DNA of 64,000 nucleotides. It comes from Isoperla grammatica (Eukaryota > Arthropoda > Insecta > Plecoptera > Perlodidae). Each line of letters opens with the position of its first letter. The first letter of the stretch is position 1. This document shows positions 1-13,200 of the stretch, piece by piece. The stretch spans positions 31,677,659 through 31,741,658 of the forward strand of contig OX246746.1 of assembly GCA_945910005.1 (NCBI GenBank), given 5' to 3'. The translations under genes and the position numbers were made by a program. The notes under the pieces are model-generated. The model was not told the origin of the DNA. It saw nothing but the letters and a program-made list of their open reading frames with translations, and did no database searches.

Positions 1-633
1 AGTTATGGTGGATTAATTAATTAATCAGTGAATCTGATAATTGATTCATATATTGTCATTTAGAAAATACGACTGTTTGAAAATTTTCAGCTCGATCGGA
101 CGTTGGGAAGTGGGTGAAATATCGATTCCCACATAAAACTTCGATTAATTAATTATGATGGCCTAATTGATTATTTAGCTAATGTGACAATTGATTCATA
201 TATTGTCATTAAGAATACGTCTGTGTGAAAACGTTCAGCTCAATTCGACGTTCGGAAGTGGGTGAAATATCGATTCCCATATAAAATATCAATTAATTAA
301 TCATGATGAATTAATTGATTATTTAGTAAATATGACAAATGATTAGTGTATTGTCATTACGAATACGTCTGTGTGAAAACTTTCAACTCGATTCAACGTT
401 GGGAAGTGGGTGAGCCATCGATTTCCATATAAAGCATGAATTAATTAATTATGATGAATAAATTGACTATTTAGTAAATAAGACAATTGATGCGTGTATT
501 GTCATTAAGATTTCGTATGTGTGAAAAATTTCAGCTCGATCGGACATTTAGAAGTAAGTGAAATATCGATTATAAGATTCCGTCCAGACAGTCAGACAAA
601 CACATGAAGCTAATATAAGCGTTGTAATAAATA
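1..633. repeat. 148-bp tandem repeat array, truncated by the window start
   Basis: About four diverged units are recognised by the recurring block AGCTCGATCGGACGTTGGGA near 89, 237, 386 and 531, which gives a period of about 148 bp. Each unit continues with a GTGAAATATCGATTCCC-type block, an AT-rich TTAATTAATTATGATG block and a TATTGTCATTAAGAATACG block. The array ends with CCGTCCAGACAGTCAGACAA followed by ACATGAAGCTAATATAAG (about 581-625). The same unit and the same end sequence recur at 54001-54245, so this is a dispersed element family and not only a local duplication. No coding capacity is seen. The element class is uncertain. Confidence 0.8.
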
Positions 634-1460
634 ATAAAAAATGGGCCTATTATTAACATTGCCATTTGTCTGTGCTAAAAACTCTTAACTTGTCTAATAA
701 CTTCAACCATTAAAATACTAACATTGGTGTTGGATACAATACTGGTAAGAGTGAGTGCTGGAATCTATTTGCATGCAGATTTCGGTGGCCGACGCAGTTG
801 GATCTGATGTCTGAATTCTTCTCGTGCAGATCCTGTTAGGGTTATGACATAGTTCCAGACAACGGAATGCTGATAGACAGTCTACCTTGCTTGTGTTAAA
901 ACGGTCAAGGTTTTTTTCTGCCCAGGTGAAAAAACCCTTTGAAGAATTTTGCATCTTCATTTGAAATTACGACCATTTTGAATCCCTTTCTCGTGCGCAA
1001 AAGAAATTCCCTTTCAAAAGGAAAAAAATCGTGTTTTGTGAATAAAACAGTATAATCTTGAGGAAGCCATTTTGAATTCATTTTGTCTCGACTGCATTTT
1101 CTACCTGCCAAGAATTTGCAAAATTGAACAACAAAAACGTGATGGACCTAGTTTATTATAAAGATCTGGTTTTTGAGTCCATTTTGAATTCACTTTACTA
1201 ACATTCTAGCTAAGCTACCTGCAGAATGTATTCCCTTCAAAAGCGTTCACCCTTTTCATGGAAAATACACCGAATAAAGGGAGAATTTTGAATCTTTTCA
1301 TTTCGTACTTTTTACGATAAAATATTCTTTTATACACGTTTTCCCCCTTTTTGTAAATCCAACGTTCTTTTTTAGTGTGTGAAATCCAAAGAAGTGGGTA
1401 ATTCTAACAACAAAGAGGTTTCCAGATACCTGAAGTTTCGCGATGAATAAGCAAAGACTC
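634..1460. other. Non-coding stretch, no gene seen
   Basis: AT-rich sequence with only short open frames, none of which has a recognisable domain. One ATTTGCAT octamer sits at 767-774. Phrases such as TTTTGAATTCA and CCCTTTCAAAAG recur loosely at 970-1250, suggesting an old degenerate repeat. Confidence 0.5.
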
Positions 1461-1830
1461 CCGCTAAGGGCTACACCACTCAATGCTCTGGTGGGAACGT
1501 CCGAACTAATTTGACTATCGAGTGGTTTTACATTCAGTCTTATATCACTACATCAACCGCTAAGGGCTTACACCACTCAATGCTCTGGTGGGAACGTCCG
1601 AACTAATTTGACTATCGAGTGGTTTTACATTCAGTCTTATATCACTACATCAACCGCTAAGGGCTTACACCACTCAGTGCTCTAGTGGGAACGTCCGAAC
1701 TAATTTTACTATCGAGTGGTTTTACATTCAGTCTTATATCACTACATCAACCGCTAAGGGCTTACACCACTCAATGCTCTGGTGGGAACGTCCGAACTAA
1801 TTTGACTATCGAGTGGTTTTACATTCAGTA
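1461..1830. repeat. 97-bp tandem repeat, about 3.8 copies
   Basis: Units starting CCGCTAAGGGC begin at 1461, 1557, 1654 and 1751, a period of 96-97 bp. They are nearly identical: single differences include a one-base deletion in unit 1 and CAGTGCTCTAG for CAATGCTCTGG in unit 3. Within each unit CCACTC and GAGTGG lie in inverted orientation about 45 bp apart, so each unit could form a weak stem. High identity indicates recent amplification. Confidence 0.95.
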
Positions 1831-2274
1831 ATATATTACTACTCTGACGCTATTTTTTGTACGCTATTTTTTGTTTTTGAATCTTTTTCTTTTTTACGAA
1901 TGCGAAATAAACTGACGCATAAAAATCGTTTATGGGTAGAGAAAAATCCGTTAAACCCCGATGAAACGATCGTATATTTTTATTCCCGATCCCATTTTCT
2001 ATTTTAAACAACTCGCCCTTAGTGCATCCAAGTGCGGCTGTGATTGGTGGATTACTCGATGAAAGGAATATGTAATGGTCCAATCAACATAGAAGGGTGA
2101 AGTCGTTGCGGAGCGTGTGCTGCCGCGGTAGCGTCTCGCCGCGGCACCTGTGACGTATGACGTGTGTCCGTCGGTGCTCAAAGCGTTCTTCACTATAATA
2201 CTGGTCCACAGTTTGTGGGTATCTTATTTCAATCTTGTATTCAGTATGCGAACGAATGGCTGTGATTTTGTTTA

Positions 2275-2440
2275 ACTCCGTTTGTCTTGTGGGTTTATTC
2301 CTGCTTCCAATGTCCTGGGTTTGATTCCCAGTTCGGGCTGGGGTCTTTCAACGTTCGAACTTGACTTTAATCTATCTATATCTTACATGTAATCACTGAG
2401 TTTGTAGCCGTCATAGCGACGAAGCACAAAATAAGTTGTA
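2275..2440 (+). mobile_element. tRNA-derived SINE-like element, family 2, + copy
   Basis: A block containing GGGTTTATTCCTGCTTCCAA, then GGGTTTGATTCCCAG (a pol III B-box-like stretch) and TTCGGGCTGG is followed by AACTTGACTTTAATCT and GTCATAGCGACGAAGCACAAA. The same order of blocks is found in reverse complement at 34335-34470. The two copies align over the tRNA-like head and the 3' body, which supports a SINE family. The boundaries are approximate and no target-site duplication was confirmed. Confidence 0.6.
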
Positions 2441-2516
2441 CAGGTAATGTTCTCTACCGAAAATCAGTTATTTTAACTGAGTGGGCTGACTATAAATACA
2501 AAATTATTTTATTTGC

Positions 2517-2711
<195 letters not shown>

Positions 2712-3639
2712 AAATAGCAGTTCGTTGAATGGTCAATGGTTGGACTCTTTGATTTGTTTTGCATAAGGTCAGAAGTGATGCTTAATGATAGCCTTGTCAA
2801 TAACATAGTGTCAACTGTCAACTGAACAGCTGATTCATTTAATTTTTAGAAAATAATAAAATAACAACAACGTGTTAACAACAATACCTTGATAATTCGA
2901 ATTTGTCAACAATTGTCTGTTCAGTTATTTCTATCTCGCTTCGCTAATGACGAATAGATACGATTTAATCCCCTTTCGTGATTAGTAGGCTACTTTGCTA
3001 TACGTGATTTCTGAGTCTATCCGGCGTACCTGGACAGTGAGGCAAAGGTACACGTCTGGCAACAGTGGTTGAAATTTACTTTGAATGGTTCCATAGTGAA
3101 GCTAATCTGTCTTAGTTTTTTTCCATGCGGTTTCGAAAATATTTTTTCACATCTGCTTCACGTATCCTCCACGCTTTGTAAAACTGCTGGTGCGACTGGG
3201 ACTGCATTTCCATCTTGCTAGTTTTTTTTTTTCGTTTTACGCATAAAATATAGACGACCCATTTCCTTTCCTTTTCTTTTGTTCGATTTCAACCCAGATA
3301 CTGAGTTCCGATCACTTCCACGAAACATAGAAATTGTTATAATTCATTCATCGCAATACTTTCATCTTTACAATACATCTTCCATATAAATGTGGTTCGT
3401 TGTGGATGTATAAAATCATAACCGTTTCGATATGTGGTTATACGTTACGCTACATAAACAAATCAGTTATAGCAACTATCTATTGCCCGTAATTTGGATT
3501 CAAGTAACGCCCATCTCAAAACGATAAATTCATCGTATAGGCAGCGTTTAGTCCAGACAGTTCTACACGTCGTGATACATATACTCCTTCAGGAAAGAGT
3601 GATCCTTACGCTACTTTTTCATGAGAGTGAACAATACTC
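2712..3639. other. Non-coding stretch, no gene seen
   Basis: AT-rich, with no recognisable coding region. The last 60 bases carry a CCTTCAGGAAAGAGT motif (3588-3602) that is repeated as the flanks of the following SINE-like element. Confidence 0.4.
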
Positions 3640-3654
3640 CTTCAGGAAATAGTA

Positions 3655-3842
3655 CCGGCGCAGTAGTTGGCCAAGGTTCATTAGGTGTTGGTCTAGTAAA
3701 CCGCAGTCTCTGCGTTCCAGGTTCGAATCCTGGCTTGGGTATGAATGTCATATGGCGTTTTTTCATCCTCATAATCACCCACTCATCGTCTCGATTAGCC
3801 TCGTTACAAAATAATGGGATGTAATGCCCCAAATATCATCGT
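3655..3842 (+). mobile_element. tRNA-derived SINE-like element, family 1, with 15-bp target duplications
   Basis: The head resembles a tRNA, with an A-box-like stretch (TTGGCCAAGG...GTTGGTC) and a perfect B box GGTTCGAATCC at 3720-3730. The body contains CACTCATCGTCTCGATTAGC, shared in variant form with the elements at 16062-16250 and 39402-39580. Flanks CTTCAGGAAATAGTA (3640-3654) and CTTCAGGAAAGAGTA (3843-3857) differ at one base, as expected for target-site duplications. It is not a functional tRNA because the head does not close into a standard cloverleaf with an anticodon arm. Confidence 0.75.
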
Positions 3843-3857
3843 CTTCAGGAAAGAGTA

Positions 3858-4810
3858 GCCTCCAAACAGGCGTGTCCTGATTCACTCATCATTTCTTCCA
3901 GGTCTCAAGTTTCCTCAGCTATTCTCTCCACGTGAAAATATTACTTATGCGAAATATCGACGTGGATTTTTGTATTCTTTCTTATATTTTTAGGTCAAAT
4001 CGTGGTACACAAAAAACCGGAGACCCTTTGTGTGGCGTTTTCAACCATTTACAAAAGGACGTGAAAAATAATAGTGAAGTTTCGGAAACGCAGCAAACAA
4101 CCTTTCTATTTCTCGATCCAAATAACGCATTATTGGTTGGAGCGCAGACAGCACTTATAACAGGGGAATATAAAAATAAGGCACTTTAAGCGTAGTGTAC
4201 TAAGTACCTTAGCCGTTCTGTTTATCTCTTTCCTTGATACAAATAAGTACCCTACTTAAATTTTGTCTACATATGGGGCTGAGAAACATTAAACACATAC
4301 ATTTTTTGTTTTTACGTAGAAACTCACTCATCTATGGCATGTTGCAATTAATTCCGAATAATATGTATTCTATAACATCAGAAATATTATAATGTAAGGG
4401 AATGGAGACCAAACTCTTAAAATTCACGGTGTTTTATTCGTATCTTGAGAACGCCTCAAGAGATTGATTAAGCGATTTCTACGCGGAATGTGGTTTTGTA
4501 TCAGCTAAGCAATGAATTTAAAAACTCTCAAATATTGTAAATTTTAGAATTATCATTTCAATAATTAATTGATTTTTTACAGTATGCACTTTTAACACAT
4601 TGGTGTATGCAGAGGGTTAATCGTGACGATGCGTGACTATATTACGGACTATGGTATTTAGTATATATTAGATTCCGCTCTACAGCGTCTAATTTGATTT
4701 GATTATTTGGCGTTTAACGACGTACTCGACAGCTTAGGTCATATGACGTTGACGTCTTCCGAATCATATCTATTATACATCGCGGGGGTTCTTATAATGG
4801 GAGTCGAGCA
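3858..4810. other. Non-coding stretch, no gene seen
   Basis: AT-rich sequence. An 85-codon open frame at 3932-4189 has no recognisable motif and no coding support. Nothing else was recognised. Confidence 0.4.
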
Positions 4811-4865
4811 AGCGGTCTACATATGAACCTTTGGCACTCCGTCAAAGGTTCATATGTAGACCGCT
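4811..4865. repeat. Perfect 23-bp inverted repeat with a 9-nt loop
   Basis: Arm 4811-4833 is the exact reverse complement of 4843-4865. The loop at 4834-4842 is GCACTCCGT. Each arm contains the palindrome CATATG. A stem of 23 perfect pairs is too long to be chance here. It could be a tiny foldback element, a hairpin RNA, or an assembly or replication-slippage product. It is shorter than a typical animal pre-miRNA, which usually has a longer, imperfect stem. Confidence 0.95.
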
Positions 4866-7152
4866 AGAATGGCTCATGTTTTGTTGTTTCAGTTTACGTC
4901 TGTATAACTCCCTAAAATCTGCGAAAAATGTATTTCACGAATAAATTATTTGATTGGTTATAACAAATATTAAATATTATATAATTTATAACTTAACTAG
5001 CAAAAATGAACTGCAAATAAAACTTGGAGGAAAATATTTCGAATGGGCTCTGAAATGTAAAGTGTGTAGCCGCCGTGACGCCAAACAACACGACTGAGGG
5101 AGTCCCACCATACACCGCCATCGTCTGACTGCATGGACCAACTCAGAACCCGCAGGTGGCAGCGAACCAGCGATAAAACACGTTGCCCAATCAGAAAACA
5201 GTATTCAAATCCTCAATACCCCAGTTGCTTGCTACTATAAGTTGTCGCGTTTCACTTTCCGTTGCCCCCTCGAAGGCAGGCACGCCGAGGTAACCAATGA
5301 TTTCAAAGGGTTTCTTTATATATTATTCTTTATCCCAACACAAACCTTTATTTGTAGTTTCGGTAACGTTACGTACACATTCTGTCATATTACACATTCA
5401 CCCTCATTCCACTCTTTCGATCTTTTGTGCTAACCCCGCGCCCTTTCATACGAATACTGAATAAACCCTTTTTTATGCATTAAGCATGCAGACTGTGTGC
5501 AGTGTGCACCCTTCTGGCGCAAGTTAGGCTCGGGTCTGGCGCGAGCACAGCGCGGGCTCACCCCATTGGTTACAAACTCACAGATTCGGCATTCAATAGG
5601 AGCTTGTTTTAAAATCAAATATGAATGTGTGGATGTAAAGAAGGGGTTTTGAGTGCGCGTGTGCAAGGCAACCCTTCTCACCCTAGACCCGCCTCGCGTC
5701 TGCGCCCATCAGCCGCCATTTGCATATCGGGATCGGCGAGGTCACATTCGCTTCGCCCTCTATATTATTGACTTGGTATCTCGTATTTGAGCTCCTGGGT
5801 TTTCAAAGGGATTCATTTGAAGCGCCCCCCCCCCCAACCTCCACCCCCGCTTCTGGCCCGAGGGCGTAAGTGCTGTGGAGCCGTCAAAGTAAATGCCATT
5901 CAGCGTTTCATTGAATAAGAAAAGACAAAATCAGAACCAACCTCCGCCTATGGTCCGCAATTTACTTACCGGGTAGAATTGAATTGTGGAAAGGAATGAA
6001 GAAAAGGAAAGGGAACGAAATCTTCAAAAGGTTTTTCATTCTCTTTTATCTTATCTCGTCCATATGCAGTGACCAGCAGACAAGACGACAGTCCACATAA
6101 TCGAACACTATACACTTGATTCTATTCAAAGTGGTCGGCCAAAGAAATCGAATGTCCACTCCACTCCTCCTCGCTTTTCCTTTTCCTTTCTGCACCCTCT
6201 TTCATATTACCTCCCTCATCCTTTGGCCTTTGCCCTTCAGCATCCACCTTCATCTCGTGGTGAAAGACGTGCCGATAAGTGATAACAGCTGATAACAATG
6301 CGAGTCGTTTCGGCGGCTGTATGCAGATGGCTGACTGGGGGTGGGGGGTCATTACTCCAAACAGTTACGCTCTCATCTTCTCTCCACGGTGACTGTTTTC
6401 TCGTAATGGTCCAGCCAGTCTGCCTTCCAGGAAAGTGAATGAGGTAGAGCATCAGTTAGCAAGGGGAAGGCGTATTGATTAGTGCTTCAGACTACAACCC
6501 TAAGTTGGGGGGGGGGGGGGGGGAGAGAAACGAGAAATATCATAGCTTACAGAACTAGCCGATAGTCCAGATGCATGCAAGGAAAAGCTGAATTATCTTA
6601 TTTCTGTCTATAATTGTGTGTGTGTGTTTTTCTTTTTTACAAAATAATCGTTTAGCACTTTGTCTCAATAATTCAGTTCGGTTTAGCTCGTTCTGCCATA
6701 ATGGGTAGGCTATGGCTCAGTATGTTTTATTTTTTAATTTCTTTCCCGTTATGAAGTTTCACCTGATCTGAATTCATTAGTATCTGGCTATTGAAACGCT
6801 TGTATTTTAACCACCATCTTGTTTCTATTAACCATAAATGGTATTATGTTGATTGGACTAAGTAAAATAAGCAAATATATGTGTTACTGTGATCAGGTTT
6901 TGTGATAGACCGATAATGCAGAAACCAAAAACCTATATAGCCGGTCATAAAGCTGTTAATCTAGCGGTATAACTTAAATAATACTATAGTCTATAAATGT
7001 TACGGTTTCTGTGCGCAAGCGTGTGTGTAGGTAGGTACGCTACAGAAATATAAATCAAGAGAAAGCGTCCACCTCATTAGTATAAATTTACGTATAAAAG
7101 CTTGTTTACATGTAATTTTTCTCCCTAATTGCATAGTGTTTGTTGTTTCTAG
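4866..7152. other. Non-coding upstream flank of the candidate exon
   Basis: A GC-richer patch at 5490-5760 contains CCCATTGG and an ATTTGCATAT octamer (5718-5725) and could be regulatory. Homopolymer runs lie at 5825-5835 (11 C) and 6507-6523 (17 G). No coding region was recognised. An alternative first exon could lie here, but I cannot support one. Confidence 0.35.
5718..5725 (+). promoter_or_regulatory. Octamer motif ATTTGCAT (POU class II consensus)
   Basis: The sequence ATTTGCAT, extended by AT to a POU-favoured ATTTGCATAT, lies in a relatively GC-rich patch about 1.4 kb upstream of the candidate exon. Class II POU factors are known to bind this octamer. Autoregulation is inference only, because an 8-mer is expected a few times by chance in a window of this size. 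Confidence 0.3.
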
Positions 7153-7254
7153 GGAAACTGTGGAGCAACGACACTGATTTGACGTGGCGACCGGAAGGCG
7201 AGAAAGATGAAGATCGGACCGCGACGCTGCACGCGAGGCTCGGCATCGGACCTG
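7153..7254 (+). CDS. nub: Candidate upstream exon of the class II POU gene
   Basis: A 102-bp interval is bounded by a polypyrimidine tract and acceptor (GTTTGTTGTTTCTAG) and a strong donor (CTG|GTGAGT). One frame is fully open. It starts with the last two bases of a split codon, runs for 33 codons and ends with a single G. That G joins AT at 44969 to make GAT (Asp), so the phase fits the next supported exon exactly. The translation is charged, including LWSNDTDLTWRPEGEKDED and ending HARLGIGP, and would continue DGVIHGNLSNDDNSMGSD. This fits the poorly conserved acidic N-terminus of such factors. There is no start codon in frame, so an earlier exon is needed. The assignment rests on splice sites, phase and openness only. 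It could be an exon of another transcript or a chance match. It implies a 37,714-bp intron. Confidence 0.5.
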
Positions 7255-10200
7255 GTGAGTAGTACATTCCTGTTTCGGACGACCAAACTGCTTCGTCGGG
7301 TGACTTCTTTTTCTTCCCCGTTCCCTTACCTGTGTGTGTGTTTTACTGGTCATCTTGGACGTGACGAGGGAATCTGTTTTGAAGAAACTGTCACACACTT
7401 CATTGTGTAATTCTTCTTAAGGCTAATTGTTTTTATTTGTTTTATTAATGTCTTCCCAACTCTATGTACACAATATTGAAAAATTTATTACTCCATTTGG
7501 TTCGTATGAACTAATGTTTTCAAAGTTAAATTATTGTAATAGTAATGGTTGTTCTTGTTACTGATTTCGGACGCGAGATAATTGTCTATAATTCTTAAAT
7601 TAATTTACAAAATAAAAACAGTAACGATGATTACGAAATATATTTCAAACCATTTAAATTTAGTATTTAGTTCTAACGAAACCACGTTAGGATTTGTATA
7701 GCGTTCTTGATCTCGAGACATTACTATTAAAAACTTCATTTCACGCAGTTTTATGGGACGTGCATACTTGTACTTGTACTTGTACTCGTACTTGATTTGT
7801 CTCAAGTCACGCAAATGTATGACAAAGAAACAAAAACACTCTTATATGATATTTAATCGAATGTTTTTTTCTACTTTGTGATCAATTGTAAAAATAAAAA
7901 TAAAAATGAAATGCGGTACGTAAGTGTGAATAAACTCGTAGGGGTAATTGAGGGAGGGTAGGGAGTAGGGGCTCATCTGAGGGGTGATGTGCTTGGCGGG
8001 GGTCCACTGTTGATCGTATGGGAGACTATCTTGAGACCACCTCTACAATAGATTTACACGAACTTACACAACAATTATGTAAATATTGTGTAAATTGTTC
8101 TATTTGAATATTTTTATACGTAACTTGTTCTTAGTCATGCTACCAAGACATGTAGGGGCGTACCAGTTTTTATGGTTTCTTTATTTCTTGGAATATGATA
8201 TTGGACATCATGCAACCGTTTTCCATGTCGGCACCATGTAAAGGCCTGTAGTCTGTAACAATTGTTTCGCATAGGCTACACCATTCTGTCTACTGCCAAT
8301 CAATTACAAAATATTAGAATACGTTGCTTCCACTGCAGAAGGTCGAGGGTTTAGATCCCGCTACAGTATCGACAAGTGTTACATAGAAGTGCCTGAAGGG
8401 TTTATGACCGACTCACACGGGTCAACTAGGCTGTGTGATACTGCGCAACTACGACAACTTATACCTACACTTTTTACTCTAACCGTTTCCTGTTTGATAT
8501 TTTTTGTGCTGATTGAAATAGTAATTTTGGTTTTAAAGATTGTCCGTGGTGTCAAATTACACTCCAGACTCAGAAGTGGTCAGTGTAATGTGTGCGTGTA
8601 CTAATGTAACCTGGTTTATTGTGTGCATGTCAGTGAAAAGAGAAGAGAAGAGATGTGAACGTAGTATATTCAAAACGGATTACCAACAAGAAGTGATACT
8701 CCTAACTACCTTTTAATGTGACAGCGCTACACGCGGTTGCTAGGCGTAGCATGATCCGTGCCTGGACGAGAATGCTAATGCTAAATGTCAGTGAGTGGTA
8801 ACCGGCGGAAATATCCATGAACTTAAACTGTAATAAAGACAACATTAAGTCTTTAGTTTGTTGACAATGTAGTTTTTTAGTGGTGGTTTTTATATGGATC
8901 TCAGATTAGTGTTTATAGGCACGGAAGGAGTCGGTTTTAACAGGGGGGACGGGGGTCAAAACAGCTCTCGTACTCGGCACAAATCGTCATTTAATAAAAT
9001 TCTCGAGTATTCAAGAGTCTTGAAAACCCTGAGTGCTATTTAAAAAGAAATCAATTATTTAAATTTCGTTTCGGGTGAGAACCAATACACTTTGTTCTAG
9101 TAGTTCACCCTCTTCGAAAGAAGTAGATTTATTTATAATGGGCTTCGTTTTCCCTCTTCTCCTCTTTCGTCGGATTCAAATTGAGTTGTATTTGAAGGCG
9201 TTTAGGGGGCAGAGAAGTGGCTATTTTATAGAGTAGAGAGAATAAAACTGTTAGGGGTAGATTTGACACCGGTATAGGGAACCAGATGGACAGTGTCCAA
9301 TATATTCTCGCAGTCTCGCCTTTGTGTGGGAGGATTATTCAATATTTCAATCCAGACGTCTCCATGGATGCATCATTATTTAACTCGAAGAATAAAGGAG
9401 TCTCGTTTCGATCTCGGAATTTTAAGAAAAAGAAAATATGCTCGCGGCTTTTTCCATCTTATCGACGGGTCAGCTGCGCGGGTAGTGATTTAAATAGCGG
9501 CTGGTGTCACCGAGGCAGAGCGCATTTCAATGATTTGATAGGGGACGAGGAAAGAAACTTGGTTATGGGGGTTGTAACATGGGAATCAATTGTTAATCTA
9601 TCTTTAGTTCAAGGGTGAGTGACTATACTGCTTTACTGCTTTCAGTTTCTAAAATATGCAGACCATGCAGGTGTTAAACTTTGAAATTAAACATTAATTT
9701 GTGGAAGTGCAAAATAACTTTTCACCAATTATTTCACCTGCTCTTTGAAATGCGCCCTCTCCCAAGAATTACATGATGCTACTGATAAACAATACCGGTG
9801 GACTAAAAATAATCATATTGTAGTTAAATATGATATTAAAGATAATGCACTGAAAATAATTTATGAGTAGGCCTACTGCAACCTATAGTAAACTTAATTT
9901 ATCGCTGCTTGTATTTCTTGTGAAAGTCTGAACAATCCTTGATCCGTTCCTCGCCATGTTCATGCGGGTTCTATTGCATCCAGTATAATCTAGCGATACG
10001 TGAAATAATTGTGCGCTCTCTGAATCTGATACCCTCTTTTATGTATATACACAATTAACTAATAATACATCATATAATATTATTAATAGTACTTAGTAAA
10101 ATACCGTGAGAATTAAAATCTAATACATAACACGAATACGGCAATTTATAGTCCAATATTGAAATAACTTGAATTGCACTTACTTGTCACACTGTGTCTT

Positions 10201-13200
10201 ACACAAGTGCCACAACTTCCTAATACTTCATGGTACACCTAGAACATATTGCAGTCAAGTGTCAGGGGTCTCATACTGTCTGATATCGACTCATGTGTCT
10301 CAACTCTTATTTGACACCTTGTAAAACACGATTGTCTACAAGTTATGATCCCCTAATATAGTAAGCTCCTTGGCGCTTGCCACCAGCTGTCAATATATTC
10401 GATAACCATAAAACAAGTGATATTCTCGACGTCAGATAGGAGTAGCGCCCCTCCATTGGATGACTTTAAAAGAAGGATGAATAGCACGTGCTACGCCTGG
10501 CGTCACATTGCACTGATAGCTCCACTCTCTGGCTCTATACGTGATATATTACCGACCAATACTTTCAGAAACTGATGGAAGGGTTCTCTCTTTTCGAGCA
10601 TTATCATGCTATAATATATACTGATGTTTTTGTCTGGAATTAATTCATTAACTCTTACGAGTTTCGTGTTTTCTTATAATTTTTCTTATTCATTTGATAA
10701 TGAATGTTAATAAATGTACATTATTTCATAATTAACTTTTTTTCCTCACTCATTAAGTTGGGTTGACTGTAAAAGAAGCCTTGAACTGAGAACGGCTTCT
10801 TTCTTCTTCTCTTGGTTTTAGGTCACGTCTAAATTCCAAATTATTATTTCTATTATCTTTGGGCTTTCCGAGGGCACATAAGTTACTTGCTAGTTTTTAG
10901 TACCGTGGAAGGTATCTGCTCGGTTGACCAACGGATTCAGTCTATCCAAAGCTGTGGGTATTATTCCAAGAGGTTTTTAGGATAAAACCCCGTCCTCCCG
11001 GCAAGATTTACACCCGCATGTCCGCTACAAGGTGCGTAGAGGGCACAACCATGTTTATAGGGGCTGTCGAGGGTGGCTTATTCGTCTCACACCTCAGCGA
11101 GCACGGCGTCATATCGCGCGGCTGCACCCCCATGATAACTCCCGGTCACTCAAAATTAATCGTGATTTATGTTACTATTAAAAACTTATGAACGGTGCTC
11201 GATGGTAGCCATCGATCAAATAAACCGACAGCTCGGTTTAAATTTGTAGCCGAGTCGTGCTTGAACGCTTTCAATGTTCTATTTGATCTCGAATCAATGT
11301 TTAAGTAATGTATTTAAAAAAGTTCCGAATGGGGCAGCAAAGTGCGCTATTTTGTTGGAAGGTGAATTTTGCCTTTTAAATTTCCTGAGGGGTCTTTGAG
11401 AGGGAAAGCTTGGCCGGCTATGTTGATACAGTATATCAATAAGGGGCCAGCATACATCTCTTGACCATGCGGCTCCCTAGGGACTTTGGAATTGTGAGCA
11501 CGGGAAAATAAAATACTTGTAAGGAATGGAGATTGAAAAAAGCGACCGAAATGGATGGACTGAGGAAGTGTTTGGCCTTTCGAAAAACTAACCTCAACAA
11601 CTTTGATATGGAGATTGAGGTGGTTAAAACTCGGTATAGTGAATCAGCTTCTTGTGGGTTCAACGAGGCTAATCGAGACAACACTCTTGTACGTTGCGGT
11701 GGGGGATGGTGTATAGTTGGGTTGGTTTGGTGTTTGTTGGTGTATGGTTGATGTATGTATCCATTGTGATTATGGTTGCCTAGTATGAAGTAGGATTTTA
11801 TTTATTTACAACTAGGTCAGACATCAATAACGTATAGCCGTAAAGTCCCTTCAAATTCAGTTACGTCAATTTTCAGATAGAAAATAATAAAAAGCATTGA
11901 CATTAAAATGAATGAATGAATAAATAAATAAAATTGATTCCTTCCATAAACATAAAACAAATAAGAACATAAAGCGATTTGAATGGAAAACGTTGTAATA
12001 GTGATACTGATATAGAAATCATTTAGTTTTTAGCTTAATCCAGCTTTATGTATGCGTGGTAAAATACCAATTGTATTACCAATTCCCCCCAACCGGCGAT
12101 CAAACCCAGAACCTCTGTATCTGTATGTTTTTCAATGTTTATTTATGTAATAAATTCAATCGTTTAGAAATAATTAACTATTGAAATTACAATCGTGAAA
12201 ATTACAATATTTGCTGATACAAAACCAATTCCGCGTAGGAATCACTTGATCAATATCTTGAAGCGTGCTCAAGGTATCAAACTAATATGGAAACAAAATT
12301 GATAGCTTGGATGGTTCGGTTATTGTGATTACCATGTTTATGTTTTGTATTGTTCGTTGTACATATGTCCCAAACACTCCACATTGAACGTTGTATATAC
12401 AGGGTGACGAGGGGCGAAAGGAAACCAAATATGGTCGCTTCGTTTTTATGTTATTTTCATAACGATTTTGGAATGAATCTTCCAGTTAGTGCGCAATGTG
12501 GCGAGGAAGAGACATGCTTCATAAGTGCTCTCGAGGGCTAACAACGGCATTGTGCCTGGCCACTGTAAATATTTCATCCCGAGTCTTAAAAATTTTTCTC
12601 ATTTTCTCACTAATAACGCGGAAAGCTCTGGCAACGATAATAATTTCTTGCGAATGTTGAAGCCAACGACAAAGTAATAACAAATCGAACATTAAATCTT
12701 CTTTTGTTTGGACGTGCTACGAGAAAGATTGTCTTAAGTTTTTTTTCTCGGTTTTATTTCTTTGTTTGTGGAGCAGCTAAGGGATTGTGGAAATTTGTGG
12801 AAGTAATTATTTTCATCGATTCATTAAAGGGTAAGTTGGAATGCTGCGGCTCTGCGCGCGCTCTGTGAAACACCCGGCCGGCCAGGGGAAGAATGTTTGT
12901 TTAGGCCTAAACGTGATATAACCCTCAGACGCTGTCATAATTGTTAGCCCACACACTTGTGCATTTTATTCAAATCGCGCGCGAGTGTGAGCTGTCATCC
13001 TCTGGACACGGCTTACTTGTTAGTAGCGCTCTTATCGTTCCAGGGAATTATAAAACATATTGCCTGGTTCACTTCGATTCGGTAACAGCAACCTAAGTCG
13101 CTAAATTAACGATTTTGTATTGCTATATTGAGAATGCTTCTAAATATTGAAAACAATTTAATTATACCGGCCATTTGATTTTGTACCAGCAAAACGAAAC

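Noticed and set aside
3655..3842. tRNA gene suggested by a perfect B box
   Set aside because: No acceptor stem or anticodon arm can be formed; the body and target duplications identify a SINE-like element. The same reasoning applies at 16118 and 39451.
7000..7398. 132-codon - strand frame
   Set aside because: It lies antisense over the candidate exon and its splice sites, with no recognisable domain.
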